Made by a program: the position numbers and the translations under genes
Part shown: positions 42,668 to 51,600 of the stretch, piece after piece
How positions within the stretch are numbered: the stretch's first letter is position 1
Layout of the letters: every line of letters starts with the position of its first letter
The notes under the pieces: model-generated
The model's input: only the letters and a program-made list of their open reading frames with translations
The model's database searches: none
Told to the model about the DNA's origin: nothing
Assembly (NCBI GenBank): GCA_032718475.1
Contig: JAUCBJ010000939.1
Coordinates: 1 to 54,585 of the forward strand
DNA from: Nemertoderma westbladi
Lineage: Eukaryota; Xenacoelomorpha; Nemertodermatida; Nemertodermatidae
Direction: 5' to 3'
DNA length: 54,585 bases

Positions 42668-45600
42668 ACTATTTGGAAAGAGTTTGTAGGTTCAGGAACT
42701 ATTAGGAAAGATTTGGTAGGTTCAGGAACTATTAGGAAAGAGTTGGTAGGTTCGGGAACTATTAGGAAAGAGTTGGTAGGTTCAGGAACTATTAGTAAAG
42801 AGTTGGTAGGTTCAGGAACTATTAGTAAAGAGTTGGTAGGTTCACAAACTATTTGGAAAGATTTGGTAGGTTCAGGAACTATTAGGAAAGATTTGGTAGG
42901 TTCAGGAACTATTAGGAAAGAGTTGGTAGGTTCGGGAACTATTAGGAAAGAGTTGGTAGGTTCGGGAACTATTAGGAAAGAGTTGGTAGGTTCAGGAACT
43001 ATTAGTAAAGAGTTGGTAGGTTCACAAACTATTTGGAAAGATTTGGTAGGTTCAGGAACTATTAGGAAAGATTTGGTAGGTTCAGGAACTATTAGGAAAG
43101 AGTTGGTAGGTTCAGGAACTATTAGTAAAGAGTTGGTAGGTTCACAAACTATTTGGAAAGAGTTGGTAGGTTCAGGAACTATTAGGAAAGAGTTGGTAGG
43201 TTCGGGAACTATTAGGAAAGAGTTGGTAGGTTCAGGAACTATTAGTAAAGAGTTGGTAGGTTCACAAACTATTTGGAAAGATTTGGTAGGTTCAGGAACT
43301 ATTAGGAAAGATTTGGTAGGTTCAGGAACTATTAGGAAAGAGTTGGTAGGTTCAGGAACTATTAGTAAAGAGTTGGTAGGTTCACAAACTATTTGGAAAG
43401 ATTTGGTAGGTTCAGGAACTATTAGGAAAGATTTGGTAGGTTCAGGAACTATTAGGAAAGAGTTGGTAGGTTCGGGAACTATTAGGAAAGAGTTGGTAGG
43501 TTCGGGAACTATTAGGAAAGAGTTGGTAGGTTCAGGAACTATTAGTAAAGAGTTGGTAGGTTCACAAACTATTTGGAAAGATTTGGTAGGTTCAGGAACT
43601 ATTAGGAAAGATTTGTTAGGTTCAGGAACTATTAGGAAAGAGTTGGTAGGTTCAGGAACTATTAGTAAAGAGTTGGTAGGTTCACAAACTATTTGGAAAG
43701 AGTTGGTAGGTTCAGGAACTATTAGGAAAGAGTTGGTAGGTTCTGGAAATATTAGGAAAGAGTTGGTCGCTTCTGGAAATATTAGGAAAGAGTTGATAAG
43801 TTCAGGAACTATTAGGAAAGAGTTGGTCGCTTATGGAACTATTAGGAAAGAGTTGGTAGGTTCAGGAACTATTAGGAAAGAGTTGGTAGGTTCAGGAACT
43901 ATTAGGAAAGATTTGTTCGGTTCTGGAAATATTAGGAAAGAGTTGATAAGTTCAGGAACTATTAGTAAAGAGTTGGTCGGTTCTGGAAATATTAGGAAAG
44001 AGTTGATGAGTATGTTCAGGAACTATTTCTATTGGGAAATAGTTGATAGCTTCAGGAACTGTTAGGAAAGAGTTGGTAGGTTCAGGAAATATTAGGAAAG
44101 AGTTCGTAGGTTCAGGAACTATTAGGAAAGAGTTGGTTGGTTTTGGAAATATTAGGAAAGAGTTGATGAGTGAGTATGTTCAGGAACTATTTCTATTGGG
44201 AAATAGTTGGTAGCTTCAGGAACTGTTAGGAAAGAGTTGGTAGGTTCAGGAAATATTAGGAAAGAGTTCGTAGGTTCAGGAACTATTAGGAAAGAGTTGG
44301 TTGGTTTTGGAAATATTAGGAAAGAGTTGATGAGTATGTTCAGGAACTATTTCTATTGGGAAATAGTTGGTAGCTTCAGGAACTGTTAGGAAAGAGTTGG
44401 TAGGTTCAGGAAATATTAGGAAAGAGTTCGTAGGTTCAGGAACTATTAGGAAAGAGTTGGTAGGTTCAGGAACTATTAGGAAAGAGTTGGTAGATTCAGG
44501 AACTATTAGGAAAGAGTTGGTAGGTTCAGGAACTATTAGGAAAGAGTTGGTAGGTTCAGGAACTATTAGGAAAGAGTTGGTAGATTCAGGAACTATTAGG
44601 AAAGAGTTGGTAGGTTCGGGAACTATTAGGAAAGAGTTGGTAGGTTCAGGAACTATTAGTAAAGAGTTGGTAGGTTCACAAACTATTTGGAAAGATTTGG
44701 TAGGTTCAGGAACTATTAGGAAAGATTTGGTAGGTTCAGGAACTATTAGGAAAGAGTTGGTAGGTTCAGGAACTATTAGTAAAGAGTTGGTAGGTTCACA
44801 AACTATTTGGAAAGAGTTGGTAGGTTCAGGAACTATTAGGAAAGAGTTGGTAGGTTCTGGAAATATTAGGAAAGAGTTGGTCGCTTCTGGAAATATTAGG
44901 AAAGAGTTGATAAGTTCAGGAACTATTAGGAAAGAGTTGGTCGCTTATGGAACTATTAGGAAAGAGTTGGTAGGTTCAGGAACTATTAGGAAAGAGTTGG
45001 TAGGTTCAGGAACTATTAGGAAAGATTTGTTCGGTTCTGGAAATATTAGGAAAGAGTTGATAAGTTCAGGAACTATTAGTAAAGAGTTGGTCGGTTCTGG
45101 AAATATTAGGAAAGAGTTGATGAGTATGTTCAGGAACTATTTCTATTGGGAAATAGTTGATAGCTTCAGGAACTGTTAGGAAAGAGTTGGTAGGTTCAGG
45201 AAATATTAGGAAAGAGTTCGTAGGTTCAGGAACTATTAGGAAAGAGTTGGTTGGTTTTGGAAATATTAGGAAAGAGTTGATGAGTGAGTATGTTCAGGAA
45301 CTATTTCTATTGGGAAATAGTTGGTAGCTTCAGGAACTGTTAGGAAAGAGTTGGTAGGTTCAGGAAATATTAGGAAAGAGTTCGTAGGTTCAGGAACTAT
45401 TAGGAAAGAGTTGGTTGGTTTTGGAAATATTAGGAAAGAGTTGATGAGTATGTTCAGGAACTATTTCTATTGGGAAATAGTTGGTAGCTTCAGGAACTGT
45501 TAGGAAAGAGTTGGTAGGTTCAGGAAATATTAGGAAAGAGTTCGTAGGTTCAGGAACTATTAGGAAAGAGTTGGTAGGTTCAGGAACTATTAGGAAAGAG

Positions 45601-45812
45601 TTGGTAGGTTCAGGAACTATTAGGAAAGAGTTGGTAGGTTCGGGAACTATTAGGAAAGAGTTGTTAGGTTCAGGAACTATTAGGAAAGAGTTGGTAGGTT
45701 CAGGAACTATTAGGAAAGAGTTGGTAGATTCAGGAACTATTAGGAAAGAGTTGGTAGGTTCAGGAACTATTAGGAAAGAGTTGGTAGGTTCAGGAACTAA
45801 TAGTAAAGAGTT
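42668..45812 (+). repeat. 30-bp minisatellite array with higher-order structure
   Basis: About 100 units of 30 bp based on GGTTCAGGAACTATTAGGAAA followed by GAGTTGGTA. Variants (ATTAGTAAAG; CACAAACTATTTGG; TCTGGAAATATTAGG) recur in fixed order, giving higher-order blocks, and a segment of 1,114 bp is duplicated in tandem (for example 44,065/45,179 and 44,207/45,321). Because 30 is a multiple of three, frames of up to 450 codons arise with the decapeptide ELVGSGTIRK. Changes between units alter amino acids freely, so I see no sign of protein selection. It lies in intron 4 if the amphiphysin gene continues. Confidence 0.92.
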
Positions 45813-47767
45813 GGTGGGTCGTTCTCACAAAAAGTGGCCAAACTTTTATGTCAAAATGTCCATGCATTCGCACGGTTATATTTCCAAACGAAAACGACAC
45901 AGATTTAACCCCATGAACCTATATACCAATCGGAAGAGCGGAAATCTGCTCATATTTCAGCAAATTTTCAACAGATTCCATTCACAACCTAGAGAATGAC
46001 ACCATTTCAAATATCGAAAATGCATGTTTTTTGAAATGTCACATTGAATTATTTTTAAATATTTGGCTTCTGAGCTAAAGTAATGAGAGCAAAGGTTCCA
46101 CATACCATACATCAAAATAAAGCAAATTTAATGCTCTTTCACATACTATTGGTGGTTTTCAACCGAAGCTGCTCACATTTTATATATTTACTATTTACTA
46201 ACAATTAATTACGCCGTCACTAGGATTTTGTCCACCATGTAACGCTCGTTTTTATGACATGGTTTTTTTATATTTGTTCACAACATCTCCAAGTGAGATA
46301 TTTCTAAACGGCGATTTATTTAGCTATCAGCAGGTAAAAAAATTATAAGAATTCGTTCATTAGAACTCGAGGGTTGTGCGAAAACGTAAATCTACATAAA
46401 ATACCGTCATTAGGAATGTCCTCAATGTAACGCTACTTTGAATAGCGATAACTTTTGCTTTACTAATCATATCGACACCATTGATGGCTCATATGAAAGA
46501 GCAATCGCAGATCTATCGAATCACATATTTGATTTTAATATAGTTTCAAAACAGACTATAGTCAACGCCATGCTAATGAAAAATGTCTTCAATGTCCATC
46601 ATGTAACGCATGTAACGCTGTCACAATCAATAGCGTTACATTTGAGACATGTCCATCATGTAACGTAGTTGGGCCTGAACATACCTAGCAGTACGAGTGG
46701 CGTTTCTTTTTACAAATTAGGCAGTCAGGGTCAAATTAACAATAGTCGATGGTTTCTGGTTTTCAGTATTTAGTATAAACTACTGTAGTAGTAATATTAT
46801 CTGTTGTAGTCTGTATTACCTAGTACCTAAAGGGTTTAGGAAAAGCTCATGAGTAGGGATGTCCCGGAATCGATATTTTGATTCCGGCCGGAACCGGAAC
46901 CGGAATTCAACATGCCGGAATATTCCGGCCGGAATTCCGGCCGGAACCGGAATTTTCTATAATTAGTGAAATACACTAAATGACCCATGAAACTGTATAT
47001 TTTTTTGTGAAACAAATCAATTTTTTTAATTTCTACAGCTAAGTTTGATAATGAGATGAATCAGAACCTTAGGGGGAATTAAGGTGGGTGGAGTGGAGAA
47101 TGGCCTGGCCCGTTATGGCCTATTATGGTGACGGGATGGTACTTCGGCATTATTCAATATAATTTTTTTTCTAAAATCGATAACCTTGACCAAAAGTTAG
47201 GTTTTTAGCATTTAGACTCATACCTAAAACCTACGTTAACCAAAAACCTACGGTTTCGCGTCACTGGGTCCATTGGTGCAATATCCTGGTGTCTTTAAGG
47301 GAAAGGAGCATGTTACAGTGACATGTTATTCGAACCAAAACAATAAACGAGGCCCACTAGTACATCACATGTTACAGTACAGTTTAATTCTTGCTGGGAA
47401 TAAATCGATTTATGGTAAGAAATGGATTTGCTGTAAATATAAATAAAACTACAATATTATGCAGCACCTACGGCGCCGGACTGAACTAACGACAACTCGC
47501 AGGACCTATACGTATTGTAATAACGTTTTATATTTATATTAGTTTTAGGTTAAAGTAATAAATGGTAATTGTGTTAATCGTTAATCGAGTTTCATTGTTA
47601 ACTTTACAAGGTTAGCAATTTATTTAGCCTCCTGTAATTATCATATTATTTAATAATTAATTCAAAGTAAAATAATATAAAATCGATGTAAAATAATCTA
47701 AAATCAATCTAAAAATACGCCATTTTATAAGAAATTGTAATAATTAAATTGGAAAAACCACCCACTA
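45813..47767. other. Intronic or intergenic sequence with two repeat remnants
   Basis: No gene seen. At 46,200-46,680 the word TGTAACG recurs at least six times, often inside CCATCATGTAACG, and AGCGTTACAT appears inverted. At 46,855-46,965 GGGATGTCCCGGAATCG introduces a stretch built from CCGGAA and its complement, like the end of a hAT-type element. Confidence 0.45.
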
Positions 47768-48107
47768 AGGCCCGTGCTCCACTGGTAAGTCTAATAAAGT
47801 TTTAATTAGAATAAATTTTTGAATACGTTGGTTTCAATGGGAGCGTCTCCACTGGTAAATCGTAAGTACGACCGATGAGTCGAAAGTGATTATGTCCCAT
47901 GTTCCATCTTTTGACACATGACTATCCGGCAAGATGCCTGTGATTGGTTACTTTGGGTATAATAAATATGCAGTAAATGTGAGATGCATCTTATATTTTC
48001 TATCAAATGACTTATGACTTGTGTTACAAATGGAGCAAGGAGGCATTCATTTTGAGATTCTGACTAAGACAAAATCTGAAAACGACTTACCAGTGGAGCA
48101 CGGGCCT
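47768..48107. mobile_element. 340-bp MITE with perfect 24-bp terminal inverted repeats
   Basis: The ends (47,768-47,791 and 48,084-48,107) are perfect inverted copies beginning AGGCCCGTGCTCCACTGGTA. They are flanked by CTA on both sides (47,765-47,767 and 48,108-48,110), a probable 3-bp target duplication. A related internal word (CTCCACTGGTAAATCGTAAG) lies near 47,848. No coding capacity. A 3-bp duplication fits PIF/Harbinger-like elements, but other superfamilies are possible. Confidence 0.85.
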
Positions 48108-48535
48108 CTAATGATGCATTTCATAAAATATCTTCATAACGACAAAGGGTTTAATTAGTTAATGTAAATTAAAAGGTTTATTGTGAAATGTATATTAATA
48201 CTACTTAAGTGGTGTAACAGATGGTGGGACCATTTAGTTTGATTACCAGGTGAAATTGTTTTGGAAATGTGTTACATATGTCATATAATACCCATCAATA
48301 GTAACAATGTGTTGGCAAGCTGTATTTTTCGAGGTGTTTGTTATTATACATTTATTATAGGAAGGGATCTAGGGGTCTTAACCTCGAATGATAAGTTTAT
48401 TTTACCGAAAATAACTTATCTTTTTTGGCGCAATTGTGGGACTAATCCCATCACATGCGTACTTTTTAACCGGGTAGTGTACAAATTTAGGAATCGCGTA
48501 ATTTTTCTTGAAATTAATATCTCATATCTCTCCAA

Positions 48536-48578
48536 ACCACGTACGCGTTTCGACCTTACTGGGTCTCATCAGCGTGGT
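48536..48578 (-). ncRNA. Type I hammerhead ribozyme (first of 15 copies)
   Basis: Read on the minus strand: stem I ACCACG (48,578-48,573), core CTGATGA, stem II GACC-CAGTAA-GGTC, GAAA, then the palindrome ACGCGT that overlaps the last A, then A at position 17, and the second half of stem I CGTGGT (48,541-48,536). All invariant residues (C3, U4, G5, A6, U7, G8, A9, G12, A13, A14, A15.1-U16.1) are present and G10.1-C11.1 pairs. Cleavage is expected between 48,542 and 48,541 (GTA before CGTGG). Stem III has no real loop, so it should cleave as a dimer, as described for Penelope-associated hammerheads. Other copies start at 48,947, 49,358, 49,769, 50,180, 50,591, 51,002, 51,413, 51,824, 52,235, 52,646, 53,057, 53,468, 53,866 and 54,277. 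Confidence 0.88.
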
Positions 48579-48643
48579 GTCGGATTCGAACCTGGGACCT
48601 CGAGGAGGAAGCCGAGACTACAACCACTAGGCCACAGGTTCTT
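48575..48643 (-). promoter_or_regulatory. tRNA-like Pol III promoter in each 411-bp unit (first copy)
   Basis: On the minus strand: A box TGGCCTAGTGGT (48,634-48,623), an anticodon-arm-like stem CTCGG/TCGAG, and a perfect B box GGTTCGAATCC (48,592-48,582), about 30 nt apart as in tRNA genes. The acceptor and T stems do not pair well, so it is tRNA-derived rather than a tRNA. The B box ends 3 nt before the hammerhead. The first T4 run on this strand lies about 240 nt downstream (complement of CCGAAAATAAC near 48,397-48,407), a possible Pol III stop. The same arrangement is repeated in every unit. Confidence 0.75.
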
Positions 48644-51600
48644 GAGATATGGAGTATTAATTTCAAAGCCAGCTGCCATTTTATTAGCCCCTGATTTTTT
48701 ATTATTGATAGTAACAATGTGTTGGCAAGCTGTATTTATCGAGGTGTTTGTTATTATACATTTATTATAGGAAGGGATCTAGGGGTCTTAACCTCGAATG
48801 ATAAGTTTATTTTACCGAAAATAACTTATATTTTATTGGCGCAATTGTAGGACTAATCCCATCACATGCGTACTTTTTAACCGGGTAGTGTACAAATTTA
48901 GGAATCGCGTAATTTTTCTTGAAATTAATATCTCATATCTCTCCAAACCACGTACGCGTTTCGACCTTACTGGGTCTCATCAGCGTGGTGTCGGATTCGA
49001 ACCTGGGACCTCGAGGAGGAAGCCGAGACTACAACCACTAGGCCACAGGTTCTTGAGATATGGAGTATTAATTTCAAAGCCAGCTGCCATTTTATTAGCC
49101 CCTGATTTTTTATTATTGATAGTAACAATGTGTTGGCAAGCTGTATTTATCGAGGTGTTTGTTATTATACATTTATTATAGGAAGGGATCTAGGGGTCTT
49201 AACCTCGAATGATAAGTTTATTTTACCGAAAATAACTTATATTTTATTGGCGCAATTGTAGGACTAATCCCATCACATGCGTACTTTTTAACCGGGTAGT
49301 GTACAAATTTAGGAATCGCGTAATTTTTCTTGAAATTAATATCTCATATCTCTCCAAACCACGTACGCGTTTCGACCTTACTGGGTCTCATCAGCGTGGT
49401 GTCGGATTCGAACCTGGGACCTCGAGGAGGAAGCCGAGACTACAACCACTAGGCCACAGGTTCTTGAGATATGGAGTATTAATTTCAAAGCCAGCTGCCA
49501 TTTTATTAGCCCCTGATTTTTTATTATTGATAGTAACAATGTGTTGGCAAGCTGTATTTATCGAGGTGTTTGTTATTATACATTTATTATAGGAAGGGAT
49601 CTAGGGGTCTTAACCTCGAATGATAAGTTTATTTTACCGAAAATAACTTATATTTTATTGGCGCAATTGTAGGACTAATCCCATCACATGCGTACTTTTT
49701 AACCGGGTAGTGTACAAATTTAGGAATCGCGTAATTTTTCTTGAAATTAATATCTCATATCTCTCCAAACCACGTACGCGTTTCGACCTTACTGGGTCTC
49801 ATCAGCGTGGTGTCGGATTCGAACCTGGGACCTCGAGGAGGAAGCCGAGACTACAACCACTAGGCCACAGGTTCTTGAGATATGGAGTATTAATTTCAAA
49901 GCCAGCTGCCATTTTATTAGCCCCTGATTTTTTATTATTGATAGTAACAATGTGTTGGCAAGCTGTATTTATCGAGGTGTTTGTTATTATACATTTATTA
50001 TAGGAAGGGATCTAGGGGTCTTAACCTCGAATGATAAGTTTATTTTACCGAAAATAACTTATATTTTATTGGCGCAATTGTAGGACTAATCCCATCACAT
50101 GCGTACTTTTTAACCGGGTAGTGTACAAATTTAGGAATCGCGTAATTTTTCTTGAAATTAATATCTCATATCTCTCCAAACCACGTACGCGTTTCGACCT
50201 TACTGGGTCTCATCAGCGTGGTGTCGGATTCGAACCTGGGACCTCGAGGAGGAAGCCGAGACTACAACCACTAGGCCACAGGTTCTTGAGATATGGAGTA
50301 TTAATTTCAAAGCCAGCTGCCATTTTATTAGCCCCTGATTTTTTATTATTGATAGTAACAATGTGTTGGCAAGCTGTATTTATCGAGGTGTTTGTTATTA
50401 TACATTTATTATAGGAAGGGATCTAGGGGTCTTAACCTCGAATGATAAGTTTATTTTACCGAAAATAACTTATATTTTATTGGCGCAATTGTAGGACTAA
50501 TCCCATCACATGCGTACTTTTTAACCGGGTAGTGTACAAATTTAGGAATCGCGTAATTTTTCTTGAAATTAATATCTCATATCTCTCCAAACCACGTACG
50601 CGTTTCGACCTTACTGGGTCTCATCAGCGTGGTGTCGGATTCGAACCTGGGACCTCGAGGAGGAAGCCGAGACTACAACCACTAGGCCACAGGTTCTTGA
50701 GATATGGAGTATTAATTTCAAAGCCAGCTGCCATTTTATTAGCCCCTGATTTTTTATTATTGATAGTAACAATGTGTTGGCAAGCTGTATTTATCGAGGT
50801 GTTTGTTATTATACATTTATTATAGGAAGGGATCTAGGGGTCTTAACCTCGAATGATAAGTTTATTTTACCGAAAATAACTTATATTTTATTGGCGCAAT
50901 TGTAGGACTAATCCCATCACATGCGTACTTTTTAACCGGGTAGTGTACAAATTTAGGAATCGCGTAATTTTTCTTGAAATTAATATCTCATATCTCTCCA
51001 AACCACGTACGCGTTTCGACCTTACTGGGTCTCATCAGCGTGGTGTCGGATTCGAACCTGGGACCTCGAGGAGGAAGCCGAGACTACAACCACTAGGCCA
51101 CAGGTTCTTGAGATATGGAGTATTAATTTCAAAGCCAGCTGCCATTTTATTAGCCCCTGATTTTTTATTATTGATAGTAACAATGTGTTGGCAAGCTGTA
51201 TTTATCGAGGTGTTTGTTATTATACATTTATTATAGGAAGGGATCTAGGGGTCTTAACCTCGAATGATAAGTTTATTTTACCGAAAATAACTTATATTTT
51301 ATTGGCGCAATTGTAGGACTAATCCCATCACATGCGTACTTTTTAACCGGGTAGTGTACAAATTTAGGAATCGCGTAATTTTTCTTGAAATTAATATCTC
51401 ATATCTCTCCAAACCACGTACGCGTTTCGACCTTACTGGGTCTCATCAGCGTGGTGTCGGATTCGAACCTGGGACCTCGAGGAGGAAGCCGAGACTACAA
51501 CCACTAGGCCACAGGTTCTTGAGATATGGAGTATTAATTTCAAAGCCAGCTGCCATTTTATTAGCCCCTGATTTTTTATTATTGATAGTAACAATGTGTT

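Noticed and set aside
42668-45812. CRISPR-like array
   Set aside because: No unique spacers; units are contiguous minisatellite repeats in an animal genome.
42713-45999. Long frames (up to 450 codons) of a decapeptide repeat
   Set aside because: Produced automatically by a 30-bp unit without stops; variants change amino acids freely and there is no signal or domain.
48575-48643. Functional tRNA gene in each 411-bp unit
   Set aside because: Acceptor and T stems do not pair and the anticodon loop is irregular; only the A and B boxes are well kept.
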